Origin: Nitriliruptorales bacterium
GTDB taxonomy: Bacteria; Actinomycetota; Nitriliruptoria; Euzebyales; Egibacteraceae
Direction: 5' to 3'
Length of the DNA: 22,591 nucleotides
NCBI GenBank assembly: GCA_007126835.1
Contig: SLAO01000006.1
Coordinates: 1 to 22,591, forward strand
Shown here: one piece after another, positions 7,407 to 15,023 of the stretch
How the letters are laid out: every line of letters begins with the position of its first letter
How positions within the stretch are numbered: position 1 is the first letter of the stretch
Position numbers and translations under genes: made by a program
Notes under the pieces: model-generated
Databases searched by the model: none
Told to the model about the DNA's origin: nothing
What the model saw: only the letters and a program-made list of their open reading frames with translations

Positions 7407-9137
7407 TTACGGCAGGTCAGGCCATTCGAGGTAGCGGGCTTCGATGGCGCTGCGGATGGCCTGGCGGGCGTCTTCGGCCATGACGGCGCCGCTGCGGCTT
7501 TGGGCTTCGATGTGCGCAACGGTGGCGGCGATGCCCCGGTCTGCCATGACATGGGCAAGCCAGCGGGACACGTCGCTGCGGGCGAGGTGGTAGGTCAGGG
7601 TCTCGGTGGGGCAGCTGGCGAGGTGGCGGTGGAACTCGCGCAGGTTGGCTGAGACCTCGCCGCCGTCGTGGAAGTAGAAGCGCAAGCGGGGTGGCAGCGA
7701 TGCGTTGACGTACTTGTGCCAGTGGCGGATGTGCCTGGTGGTGCGGGCGGCGACCCGCACGGCGGCCGGGGCGGTGTCTCCGGTGAGATGGAGCACGAGC
7801 GCGTCGCGATGCTTGTCGCCGAGCCGCTCGGCGATCGTCTCGGTGGTGTGGCCGCTGGCGTGGGCGGCGAAGGCGATGGCCTCCTCGCGGCCGTCGTTGC
7901 CTCCGGCGGTGACGATGAGGTAATCGAGCCGGTCGCGGACCACGGGCGGGAGATCCTCGGGCCGGTAGGTGGTGTAGCAGTAGCCGGTGGCGCCAACGGA
8001 GGAGTTCTGGGTGCGCAGTTCGGCGTCGTCGGGGATGGTGTGAGCCTCGTCGAGGAAGATCCAGTGCGGCAGCCCGGTGGCGGCTCGCTGGGCCAGCACC
8101 AGCGGGGCGGCGGCGGCGAGGTAGCTGCGCTGGGCGTCGGCGTCGAGCAGGGACAGGTCGAGGACGACACTGCCGACGCGGTGGCGCAGGAGCCGGGTGA
8201 GCTGATGCGGCTCAGGCAGGTCCTCGTGTCCGCCGAGGCCGAGCACTCCGCGGCGGGTGGCCAGGTCGACGTGGTCGCCTTCGCAGTCGACGACCAGGAT
8301 GCTGTATTCGAGGCGGGTCAGCTGTTCGGCCAGCAGCCCCGTCAGGTACGACTTGCCCGACCCTGAGCCGCCGGTGATGAGCACGTTGACCCCAGAGGCT
8401 GGCAGGCGCACCGAGTCCCCCCCGGCGGTGTGGCCGACTTCGAGCTGCCAGCGGCGCGCCTCCACCCGCGTGCTGCCATCCAGCACCGGCCCGCGGAGCA
8501 GGCCCGCCATGCCAGCCCCGTCCGGCTCATCGAGCACGAGGTCGGCGTGGCGCTTGAGGCTGTCCACGGCGTTGGCGACCGCCACGCCGAGCTCGCAGGC
8601 CTCCAGCAGCGTGTGGTCGTTCTCGGCGTTACCGACGGCGATGACGCTGTGCCGGGAGATGCCCAGGTTGCCGAGCGCTTCGGCGAGGCCGGTGCCCTTG
8701 GTGACCCCGGCAGGCATGATCATCAACGCGGCCCGGTTGCGCGTCAGCTGGCAGTCCAGGCCGAGCCGGCCCACCTCCTCCAGCGCCGTTGCAGCGTGGG
8801 CGGCGTCGCAGGCCAGCAGCACCCGGCCCCGGCGCAACACCACGTCGCGGTGGGCCAGCGCCCAGGCCAGCTCGGGCTTGACCGGGGCGGCGAGGTCGCG
8901 GGTGCCGTCGACGTCGGCCAGCACCGCGCCGTTCTCGGCCACGATCGCGTCGAACTCGTCGTCGACCTCGGGGAAGTCCGCCCGCAGCTCCGAGAGGATC
9001 CGACCGGTGACCAGCACCATCGCGTGCCCTTCCGCGCGGGCCTCCCGCACGGCGGCGAGCACGTCGGGCTCGGGCCGCCGCCCCTGGGTGAGCGTGCCGT
9101 CGTAGTCGATCGCCACCGCCTGCCAGACGCTCACCAT
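7407..9137 (-). CDS. HAD phosphatase fused to HerA/DUF87-like ATPase
   Basis: A 576-residue soluble two-domain protein. Residues 5-215 are a Cof-type (IIB) HAD hydrolase with the full catalytic set: DYDGT (11-15, nucleophile D11), VTGR (43-46), K147 and GNAEND (169-174). It should act on small phosphorylated compounds, but the substrate cannot be read from sequence. Residues 235-480 are a P-loop NTPase: Walker A GGSGSGKS (256-263), a conserved CEGDH strand (284-288) and Walker B FLDEAH (361-366), as in HerA/DUF87 ATPases that pump or remodel DNA or protein. The last 90 residues are helical and unassigned. ATG 9137 is chosen because the HAD strand begins a few residues later; GTG 9134 or ATG 9146 are alternatives, and no strong ribosome site is seen. 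The fusion is unusual: the phosphatase may sense or hydrolyse a nucleotide that licenses the ATPase (inference). No HerA partner nuclease (NurA) is adjacent. Confidence 0.88.
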   Translation of the reverse strand: MVSVWQAVAIDYDGTLTQGRRPEPDVLAAVREARAEGHAMVLVTGRILSELRADFPEVDDEFDAIVAENGAVLADVDGTRDLAAPVKPELAWALAHRDVVLRRGRVLLACDAAHAATALEEVGRLGLDCQLTRNRAALMIMPAGVTKGTGLAEALGNLGISRHSVIAVGNAENDHTLLEACELGVAVANAVDSLKRHADLVLDEPDGAGMAGLLRGPVLDGSTRVEARRWQLEVGHTAGGDSVRLPASGVNVLITGGSGSGKSYLTGLLAEQLTRLEYSILVVDCEGDHVDLATRRGVLGLGGHEDLPEPHQLTRLLRHRVGSVVLDLSLLDADAQRSYLAAAAPLVLAQRAATGLPHWIFLDEAHTIPDDAELRTQNSSVGATGYCYTTYRPEDLPPVVRDRLDYLIVTAGGNDGREEAIAFAAHASGHTTETIAERLGDKHRDALVLHLTGDTAPAAVRVAARTTRHIRHWHKYVNASLPPRLRFYFHDGGEVSANLREFHRHLASCPTETLTYHLARSDVSRWLAHVMADRGIAATVAHIEAQSRSGAVMAEDARQAIRSAIEARYLEWPDLP

Positions 9138-9546
9138 GCGCCACATCTGACGCGCTCGCAGCTGCCCGCCCGCCCACCGGGTGCGCACGTGGCTGCACGT
9201 TGCAGCGTGGGGGCACTCCGACGCGCACGCCAGGGCGACCGACCCTGTCGTCGCCATCGGGGCGCTACGCTGGGGTGGCATCGGGTGGCGCGCCCGGCGG
9301 TGACCCAGCCCGCAGATGCAGGCGATGCCGTATACGGCAACGACCGGCCCGCCGTGGCGGCGGGCGGGCGCCGCCCACCGGTTCGGGCGCAGCGTGGAGT
9401 CCGCACATGGCGATGGCCGCTTGTGTCCTCAAAGTGCGTGCCGTTCATGACGGTATCGCAGCACACCCATCACAACGTGAGCCCTGCGGCAGATCACCGC
9501 GATCACCACAGCGGCCTGGGGTGCGCCGCGGTGAAGGAGCAGTGCC
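9138..9546. other. 409-bp divergent intergenic region
   Basis: This lies between the HAD-ATPase gene (minus) and the unknown gene at 9547 (plus). It holds the 14-bp palindrome at 9326-9339, a GATCACC direct repeat (9492-9498, 9501-9507) and GC-rich inverted repeats around 9358-9380. Reading frames crossing it look like extensions or shadows; I see no convincing small gene. Confidence 0.5.
9326..9339. promoter_or_regulatory. 14-bp palindrome, operator candidate
   Basis: TGCCGTATACGGCA is a perfect palindrome with a TATA centre in very GC-rich DNA, roughly midway between two divergent starts. Dimeric helix-turn-helix repressors bind such sites. No repressor gene is adjacent, so the binder is unknown. 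Confidence 0.4.
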
Positions 9547-10392
9547 GTGACCGACGGTGACGTTGCGGAGGTCAGAACGCTGCTGCACGGTACGCACAAC
9601 CTCGCCACGGCGATCGAGACCGGGGCCGCGGGCGGGCCGGCCGGGGGGTCGCAGGCGGCTGAGGAGCTGGCACGTCAGGGCGACTTCGCCGGTCCGTGGG
9701 GACCAGAGCCGTTGACGGTCGTGCACGCTACGGCGCAGCGGCTGGCCGCGGCTGCTGCCGACCACCTGGTGGCGCTGACCTCGCTGACTGACCGATCCGC
9801 GGCGGTGCCCCCTGGCCGCACGTTGACCGGCGCCCTGACGCAGGCATGCGCCAGCGTGTGGTGGGTGTGCGACCCGTCGCTTGGGATGCGGGGGCGCCTC
9901 GCGCGCGGCTGGACCGACGCGTGGTACTGGGCCGACACGGCCGGTCAGCGGCCACCTCGCGTCATCGTCAGCAGCGAAGCGCTGCACTCGGCGGCGCAGC
10001 AGTTCGGCTTCGTCCTCCTCGGTGAGCCACCGGCGGCGCTCGACGAGTGGCGGCCGGTCACGGCCGAATTGGCAGCGGCGATGCTGGGCGAGGCGCCGAC
10101 CCGGTCGCGTGCGCGTTTGCTGGCGGCAGCCGAAGGTGCCCTGGCCGGACCTCTGGGGCTGGCGACCGGGGCACCGGTGGGGCCCGAGGTCGTCCCGGTT
10201 ACCCCGTCTGAGCCGGCGGACCGCGGGGATGTCGTCCCTCTGGCCGGGGTCAGCGCGCTGCTCTACATCGAGGCCTTCGCGCGCTGGGCGTCATACCTCG
10301 GCTGGGAACGGGAGCCGTGGCATGCCTGGCGTGTGCACGCATGCGCCATGATCGACCGGCTGGCCGGCGGCGGTCAGGCCTCGAAACGGTAA
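9547..10392 (+). CDS. conserved-looking protein of unknown function
   Basis: I do not recognise this 281-residue protein. It is predicted soluble and mostly helical, with Ala-rich helices (about 55-85 and 160-205), a tryptophan-rich middle (WWVCDP near 103 and WTDAWYWAD near 121) and a second Trp-rich helix near 255-270. There is no signal peptide, membrane span, P-loop or cysteine motif. GTG at 9547 is supported by AAGGAG about 8 nt upstream. Its last 19 bp overlap the end of the convergent response-regulator gene, so the two transcripts are antisense at their ends. It diverges from the HAD-ATPase gene across a shared 409-bp region with a palindrome, which hints at joint control but does not give a function. 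Confidence 0.7.
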   Translation: MTDGDVAEVRTLLHGTHNLATAIETGAAGGPAGGSQAAEELARQGDFAGPWGPEPLTVVHATAQRLAAAAADHLVALTSLTDRSAAVPPGRTLTGALTQACASVWWVCDPSLGMRGRLARGWTDAWYWADTAGQRPPRVIVSSEALHSAAQQFGFVLLGEPPAALDEWRPVTAELAAAMLGEAPTRSRARLLAAAEGALAGPLGLATGAPVGPEVVPVTPSEPADRGDVVPLAGVSALLYIEAFARWASYLGWEREPWHAWRVHACAMIDRLAGGGQASKR

Positions 10393-11081
10393 CCCACCCC
10401 GCGGACGGTGATCAGCCAACGCGGCCGTCGGGGGTCGGCCTCCATCGCTAGTCGCAGCCGGCGCACGTGCTCGGTCACCGTCTCGGGGTCTTGCCAGCCG
10501 GGCTGGGAGCCCCAGACGTGCTCGAGCAGCTGGTCGCGGGAGAACACCTGCCCGGGTGAGCGAGCAAGGAAGGCCAGCAGGTCGAACTCGCGGGGCCGCA
10601 CCGCGACCTCGCGACCGTCGACGAACACCTTGCGGGCACGCACGTCGACGACGAGCCCGTCGTAGGCGAGTTGCTCCAGCTCCGCCGGATCATCGCTGCG
10701 GCGAAGCACGGCCCGGACATGGGCAGCGAGCTCGTGGTGCGAGACCTGCTTGGACAGGCAGTCATCGGCGCCGAGCTCCAACGCCGCGACCCGTTCGGCC
10801 TCCGAGGCCTTATCGGTGCAGACGATTACCGGCACCGCCAAGGCACGCAGCCGGGCGAGCACCTCCCAACCGACGCGGGCGGTGGGCAGGGCGATCTCAA
10901 GGATCACCAGGTCCGGGGTCGCGCGCTCGACGACGTCGACCACGGCCTGCGCGTCGCTGAGTGTCTCCACTGCGTAGTCCTGCTCTCGCAGCGCCTGCGC
11001 CAGCCGCTGGGAGGCCACCGTGTCCGGGTCGGCGACCAGGATCCGCTGGTCTGTCCTGCGGCCCTGCCCCTGCCGGGTCAT
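10374..11081 (-). CDS. orphan OmpR-type regulator with Asp-to-Glu receiver
   Basis: A 235-residue DNA-binding regulator. Residues 13-127 are a receiver domain with acidic residues D18 and D20, T89 and K111, but the phospho-acceptor position, Asp in LLDLMLP-type motifs, is Glu62 (VILEIALP). Glutamate cannot form the usual acyl phosphate and often mimics the phosphorylated state, so the protein may be constitutively active or controlled in another way (inference). Residues 140-235 are a winged-helix OmpR/PhoB domain with REFDLLAFLA, the VTEHVRRLR recognition helix and the closing GVGYRFEA. ATG 11081 follows GGAGGG; the upstream extension of the frame is unlike the family. No histidine kinase is adjacent. 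It diverges from the small cysteine-rich genes at 11556, and a tandem repeat at 11375-11393 in the shared region has the spacing typical of OmpR-family sites. Confidence 0.9.
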   Translation of the reverse strand: MTRQGQGRRTDQRILVADPDTVASQRLAQALREQDYAVETLSDAQAVVDVVERATPDLVILEIALPTARVGWEVLARLRALAVPVIVCTDKASEAERVAALELGADDCLSKQVSHHELAAHVRAVLRRSDDPAELEQLAYDGLVVDVRARKVFVDGREVAVRPREFDLLAFLARSPGQVFSRDQLLEHVWGSQPGWQDPETVTEHVRRLRLAMEADPRRPRWLITVRGVGYRFEA

Positions 11082-11555
11082 CAGCGACCCTCCGCGACGG
11101 GGTGACCGCGAGGCACTCCCAACCATGCCCACCCCGTCATTGACAGCCTTCCCGGACTTGCCGCTTGCCCACGGGACGATCGCCTCCCTGCTGGGCGACC
11201 TTCGGAACGAACTCCTGAACAGCACTCCGTACGAAGGGTCCCGGCCTTTCAAGCTCCCCGCCCGGCAGCGCCGGCGCCGGTCGGCGATCGGTCCCCGACG
11301 GCATACAGGCCCCTGGCTGCCCGCGACCGCAGCCTGCCAGAGCGGGGCGTCGCAACACCATGCAGCGCCGGTCGTTGGGCAAACGTTGCGCAAGAAAAGC
11401 GCCGGAGTTGTCCCGGCAGGCGCGCCGCCGAGGGGACGATGCTCGAAGACGGCCACGGGGACCGAACGGACCCGGATGGACGGGACGTTCGACAGTCGCG
11501 GTGGTGTCGGGCTCCGGGCAGAGTGCTCAGACCGTTCGTGACGAAAGGTGCGGCG
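11082..11555. other. 474-bp divergent intergenic region
   Basis: This separates the orphan regulator (minus) from the first Cys3 microprotein (plus). It contains the TTGGGCAA/TTGCGCAA tandem site at 11375-11393. The long open frames that cross it in both directions lack ribosome sites or family similarity, so I call no gene here. A riboswitch could not be recognised. Confidence 0.5.
11375..11393. promoter_or_regulatory. tandem TTGSGCAA operator-like site
   Basis: TTGGGCAA (11375-11382) and TTGCGCAA (11386-11393) repeat with an 11-bp period, about one helical turn, on the same face. Each unit is palindromic or nearly so. Regulators of the OmpR/PhoB family usually bind direct repeats of this period, and one is encoded divergently 294 bp away. 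Confidence 0.4.
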
Positions 11556-11714
11556 ATGAGCAGCACCACCGGCCGAACTTCGCTCAGCTCAACCCCCGAC
11601 GCGTCGACCCAGGCGCCTTCGGTGCCGGCGCCCTGCCCGCTGTGCGGACGCACGGAGTGCGCCGACGAGCTCGACGTCTACCTCAACGAGGCGCTGCGCA
11701 ACACGCGTCGCTGA
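11556..11714 (+). CDS. Cys3 microprotein A (CPLCGRxxCADE family)
   Basis: A 52-residue protein: a disordered Ser/Thr/Pro-rich first half, then CPLCGRTECADE with cysteines at 27, 30 and 35, and a short amphipathic helix (DVYLNEALR). It matches the inverted gene at 12128-12283 residue for residue in cysteine placement, which is the main evidence that both are real genes. Three cysteines in CxxC-x4-C form could bind zinc with an additional Asp/Glu or as a dimer; a standard ribbon would need four. ATG 11556 follows a GAAAGGTG ribosome site. It starts 48 bp ahead of the four-cysteine gene and is probably co-transcribed with it. Function unknown. Confidence 0.7.
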   Translation: MSSTTGRTSLSSTPDASTQAPSVPAPCPLCGRTECADELDVYLNEALRNTRR

Positions 11715-11762
11715 CCTGACCCCGCAGCCGCCCGCAGACCACCGAGCAGAAGGGGGCCACCG

Positions 11763-11987
11763 ATGCCGCCGCATCCGCAAGAGCTCTGGGGGCGCTGCCC
11801 CAACTGCCGGCGCTGGTTCTACATCCAGGCTCGTCACCCCGACACGGTCAACTGGCAATGCCCGATATGCGGCGCCGAACCCGAACGGATCGAGAACCGG
11901 GCCCACCCCGCCTACACCGGTGCGCCCCAGCCCGAGACCGTTGCTGGCCGCGCCCGGTCAGCCACCCCCGAAACCTGGTACGGGTGA
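11763..11987 (+). CDS. small zinc-ribbon protein
   Basis: A 74-residue soluble protein with two CPxC knuckles, C12/C15 and C33/C36, separated by 17 residues that include WFYIQARH and WQ. This is a typical four-cysteine zinc ribbon. The C-terminal half (about 45-74) is Pro/Thr/Ala-rich and probably disordered. ATG at 11763 follows AGAAGGGGG about 6 nt upstream. It follows microprotein A by 48 bp on the same strand. Zinc ribbons serve in nucleic-acid or protein contacts; the sequence does not say which. Confidence 0.75.
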   Translation: MPPHPQELWGRCPNCRRWFYIQARHPDTVNWQCPICGAEPERIENRAHPAYTGAPQPETVAGRARSATPETWYG

Positions 11988-12003
11988 CCGGCCCGGCCGG
12001 TCA
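11985..12003. terminator. palindromic hairpin at end of zinc-ribbon gene
   Basis: TGACCGGCC-C-GGCCGGTCA is a 19-nt inverted repeat with 9-bp arms that begins on the TGA stop codon of the zinc-ribbon gene. It sits between convergent genes and suits a terminator, but the tight loop and missing T tract reduce certainty. Confidence 0.4.
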
Positions 12004-12127
12004 ACGGTTCCGCTGCGTCCTGGCCTGTTGCGATGAGCTGCCGGATGCCACCGACTCGGCTGATGTCATCGATGGCGATGAGGTCGTTGAGGGCCAGCGG
12101 AGGTGGGTGGCTGGCCGGCCCGGTTGC

Positions 12128-12283
12128 CTAGGGCTTACCGCGAAGCCCGGCCCGTAGGTAGGCCTCGACCTCGTCGGCGCATCCCGGTCGGCCGCACAGC
12201 GGGCAGGCCTCAGGTTGCGTGAGGGACTGGGAATCGGCCGCACGGGTGGAGTGCAGAACGGGGGAAGGGGACGAGGCAGACAT
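12128..12283 (-). CDS. Cys3 microprotein B (CPLCGRxxCADE family)
   Basis: A 51-residue paralogue of the gene at 11556, in opposite orientation. It has a disordered Ser/Pro-rich first 25 residues, CPLCGRPGCADE with cysteines at 27, 30 and 35 (the same positions as in A), and a helix EAYLRAGLR. Outside the shared block the two differ freely, so selection appears to hold the cysteine block and the helix. ATG 12283 has a strong GGAAGGTGG ribosome site, partly covered by a 6-bp hairpin (12290-12310). It diverges from manA. Function unknown; a metal-binding adaptor is plausible. Confidence 0.7.
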   Translation of the reverse strand: MSASSPSPVLHSTRAADSQSLTQPEACPLCGRPGCADEVEAYLRAGLRGKP

Positions 12284-12289
12284 CGTGTG

Positions 12290-12310
12290 CCACCTTCCTA
12301 GTCTAGGTGG
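12290..12310 (-). promoter_or_regulatory. hairpin over the microprotein B ribosome site
   Basis: On the minus strand CCACCT (12305-12310) can pair with AGGTGG (12290-12295), which includes part of the ribosome-binding sequence about 6 nt before the ATG at 12283. Such pairing could damp translation. The stem is only 6 bp with a 9-nt loop. Confidence 0.3.
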
Positions 12311-12424
12311 GGAGTATCGGGTGTCCGAGCACCTTGACACACCGCCACTAAGAACGCGATCGGCCCCAAGTCCCTCGTCGGGGAGCCGTTTGGCACTAGG
12401 CTGCCGGAGCGACCGGGAGGACGG

Positions 12425-13414
12425 ATGAGATCGGACGAGTTGGAGGTCGCCCTACAGGGCGCGCTGCACCTCGAGGCCCGCCTGGTTCCCAAACCCTGGG
12501 GTGGCACACGCCTGAAGCCAGCGCCGGGATCGACCGGCGTACCCACCGGCGAGCGCTGGGAGGTCGCCGACCTCGATCCAGCCGCGAGCGCCGTCGACGG
12601 TCCGGTGACGCCGGTGGCCACCGGGCCGCTGGCCGGCGCGACCCTGCGTGAGATGATCACTACGGCGCCCGACTCCTTGCTCGGTGACGCTGCACCGGTC
12701 GACGGGGGGTTCCCGCTGCTGGTCAAGCTCCTCGACGCTGGACAGCACCTCTCGGTGCAGGTGCACCCGCCGGCTGGCTACATCGAGATGCACCCTGAAG
12801 CGCGTCTCAAGTCCGAATCGTGGATCGTGCTCGACGCTGAACCCGGGGCGGGGCTGTGGATCGGCCTCGAAGCCGGCGTCGCCTTCGACGACCTGCGAGC
12901 TGTCGCCGGCACCCCTGACGTCGTCCCGCTGCTGAAGCGCTGGCCCGCCGTGCCCGGTGAGGTGCACCACCTGCCCGCGGGGACCATCCACGCCCTGGGC
13001 GCGGGGACCCTGGTGGCCGAGGTGCAAACCCCCAGCGACACGACGTTCCGGCTGTACGACTGGAACGCGGAGTACAGTCGCGCCCCTCGGGGCCTGCATG
13101 TCAAGGAGGCCCTGGCCTGCATCGAGCTCGCCTGGGAGCACAACCAGCCATCCGCCCTCGGGCCGGTGCGCCAGCACGACGGGACGCTCGTGCGCACCGC
13201 CGGCTACACGCTGGACCGGCGGCGGCTGGCTGCGGGCGAGAAGCTTGAACCCCGCGGCGACCGACCGGAGGTCCTCTACGTCGTGAGCGGTTGCTTGGAG
13301 GGCGAGCGGCTGGGTTCGCCGCTGGGCGCCGGAGGGGTGGCGCTGCTGCCGGCGGTGTTCGCGGGCAGCTTGCACGCGACTGCCCCCGCGTCGGTGTTGG
13401 TCATGCGACCGTAG
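12425..13414 (+). CDS. manA: mannose-6-phosphate isomerase, type I
   Basis: A 329-residue cytosolic zinc enzyme interconverting fructose-6-phosphate and mannose-6-phosphate, feeding GDP-mannose for glycans and polyprenyl-mannose. The type I motifs are present: PWGG near 24-27, the zinc ligands in VQVHP (Q112, H114), E131 in KSESW, H182 or H189 in HHLPAGTIHALG, and the catalytic Arg in TTFRLYDW (R209). The length matches the short bacterial class of about 310-330 residues. The C-terminal cupin half ends in the usual LLPAVFAG block. ATG 12425 follows GGGAGG at short spacing. The ndh start lies only 10 nt after its stop, so the two are probably co-transcribed. Confidence 0.93.
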   Translation: MRSDELEVALQGALHLEARLVPKPWGGTRLKPAPGSTGVPTGERWEVADLDPAASAVDGPVTPVATGPLAGATLREMITTAPDSLLGDAAPVDGGFPLLVKLLDAGQHLSVQVHPPAGYIEMHPEARLKSESWIVLDAEPGAGLWIGLEAGVAFDDLRAVAGTPDVVPLLKRWPAVPGEVHHLPAGTIHALGAGTLVAEVQTPSDTTFRLYDWNAEYSRAPRGLHVKEALACIELAWEHNQPSALGPVRQHDGTLVRTAGYTLDRRRLAAGEKLEPRGDRPEVLYVVSGCLEGERLGSPLGAGGVALLPAVFAGSLHATAPASVLVMRP

Positions 13415-13424
13415 GAGTTGGTTC

Positions 13425-14759
13425 GTGAGCAGACCGAAGGTCGTCATCGTCGGGGCAGGCTTTGGGGGGCTGACCGCGGCGCGGGCGCTGCGTCGCGACC
13501 CGGTCGATGTCGTGGTCATCGACCGGGCCAACCACCACCTGTTCCAGCCGCTGCTGTACCAAGTGGCCACTGCGGGGCTGGCGCCGACCGACATCGCCTA
13601 CCCGGTGCGGGGACTGTTGCGACGAGCGCCGTCCGCGTCGTTTCGGCTTGGCGCGGTGTCGAGCATCGACTGGAGCGAGCGCGTCGTGTCGACGACCACC
13701 GGCGACTCGTGGCCCTTCGACCACCTGGTCCTCGCCGCGGGCGCTCGGACGGCAGACTTCGGCATCCCAGGTGTGGCCGAGCACGCCATCGGCCTCAAGA
13801 CGGTCGGTGACGCCCTTCGCATTCGCTCCCACCTGATCAACGGGTTCGAGCTCGCCGACCGCGACCCCTCGCTGGTGGCCGCGGGAGCCCTGAACGTCGT
13901 GATCGTCGGCGGCGGTCCGACCGGCGTCGAGCTGGCCGGTGCGATCACCGAGCTGTACTCCAAGGTGCTCGCCAAGGACTTCCCGAACCTCGACGTCAGC
14001 GCCACCCGGATCGTTCTTGTGGAGCTCGCCGAGGCGGTGCTTTCGCCGTTTGCGCCCAAGCTGCAGGATCACGCCGCTGCACAGCTGCGTCGTCGCGGCG
14101 TGGAGCTGCGGACCTCGACTGCCGTGACCGAGGTGTCTCCGGACGCCGTGGTGCTCGCTGACGGCGAGCGGGTGCCGGTGGGCACGGTGGTCTGGGCCGC
14201 GGGGGTGCGGGCCGAGCCGCTGGCTGAGCAGTTCGGCCTGCCGGCTGCCCGCGGCGGTCGTATCGAGGTGGGACCGGACCTGTCCGTTCCCGGGTACGAG
14301 GGTGTCTGGGCGATCGGCGACCTGGCTGCCAGCTACGACGACGCGGGCGAGCTCCTGCCGCAGGTCGCGCCGGTGGCGATGCAAGGCGGCCGCCACGTCG
14401 CGGAGCAGATTCGGCGTCGGGTGCAAGGCCGGCCCTCGACGGCGTTTCGGTACCGCGACAAGGGCTCGATGGCCACGATCGGCCGTCGGGCAGCCGTCGC
14501 GCAGTTGCCAGGAGGTGTGCTACTGCGCGGCACGCTGGGATGGCTGGCCTGGCTGTGGCTGCACCTGGTCACCCTGATCGGTTTTCGCAACCGCGTCAGC
14601 GTCCTCGTGGACTGGGCGTGGAACTACCTCACCTGGGACCGCCCGGGACGGCTGCTGCTCGTCGCTGAGGAAGACCCCGGGACGGGGGGCTTGGCCCCCC
14701 AGTCGGGCATCAACGGTCGGGACGTCGCCGGCGGCCACGAGGCGGCTGAGGGCGAGTGA
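13425..14759 (+). CDS. ndh: type II NADH dehydrogenase
   Basis: A 444-residue FAD flavoenzyme that passes electrons from NADH to quinone at the inner face of the membrane without pumping protons. It has the FAD-binding GAGFGG (10-15), the quinone-site motif FQPLLYQVATAGL (40-52), the NADH-binding IVGGGPTGVELAG (160-172) and the second FAD motif WAIGDLA. The hydrophobic segment near the C-terminus (LGWLAWLWLHLVTLIGF) is the amphipathic membrane anchor. The last 30 residues are variable. GTG 13425 is supported by TAGGAG, which overlaps the manA stop. A 7-bp G6C/GC6 hairpin lies inside the 3' end (14684-14700). The gene ends before a large hairpin facing uppP. Confidence 0.93.
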   Translation: MSRPKVVIVGAGFGGLTAARALRRDPVDVVVIDRANHHLFQPLLYQVATAGLAPTDIAYPVRGLLRRAPSASFRLGAVSSIDWSERVVSTTTGDSWPFDHLVLAAGARTADFGIPGVAEHAIGLKTVGDALRIRSHLINGFELADRDPSLVAAGALNVVIVGGGPTGVELAGAITELYSKVLAKDFPNLDVSATRIVLVELAEAVLSPFAPKLQDHAAAQLRRRGVELRTSTAVTEVSPDAVVLADGERVPVGTVVWAAGVRAEPLAEQFGLPAARGGRIEVGPDLSVPGYEGVWAIGDLAASYDDAGELLPQVAPVAMQGGRHVAEQIRRRVQGRPSTAFRYRDKGSMATIGRRAAVAQLPGGVLLRGTLGWLAWLWLHLVTLIGFRNRVSVLVDWAWNYLTWDRPGRLLLVAEEDPGTGGLAPQSGINGRDVAGGHEAAEGE

Positions 14760-14877
14760 GTGCGTGCTCCTGCCGTCGTCGAGGCCGGTGACGTGGGCGC
14801 TTGGGGGCTCGGGCTCGCTTCGTCCCCTTCGTTGTGGGATTTGTGCTGGTTTGAGTAGGTTCTCTACCGCGCCGCGC

Positions 14878-14929
14878 GCACGAGGTTGCAATTGCGACGC
14901 GTAAAGACGTCGCGATCGCAACCTCGTGC
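14878..14929. terminator. long imperfect hairpin between ndh and uppP
   Basis: Arms of 22 nt (14878-14899 and 14908-14929) pair with 20 Watson-Crick pairs, one G-T and one A-C, around an 8-nt loop. Each arm itself contains a palindrome (GCAATTGC, GCGATCGC). It lies between convergent genes in a 264-bp gap that holds no gene I can support. It probably ends both transcripts; the lack of a T tract and the arm length also fit a small mobile or structural repeat. Confidence 0.5.
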
Positions 14930-15023
14930 AGCGTCGCGCTTGGAAGAAACGACAAATCGGACGGTGGTCGTCGGCTACGGCCAAAGCCGGTGCGCTGCCT
15001 GCCTCGCGGGGCGGCAGCGTGGT

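Noticed and set aside
11082..11456. 125-residue extension of the orphan regulator
   Set aside because: Receiver domains start near residue 10; ATG 11081 has a good ribosome site.
14684..14700. G6C/GC6 hairpin as terminator
   Set aside because: It is inside the ndh coding sequence, 59 bp before the stop, with no T tract.
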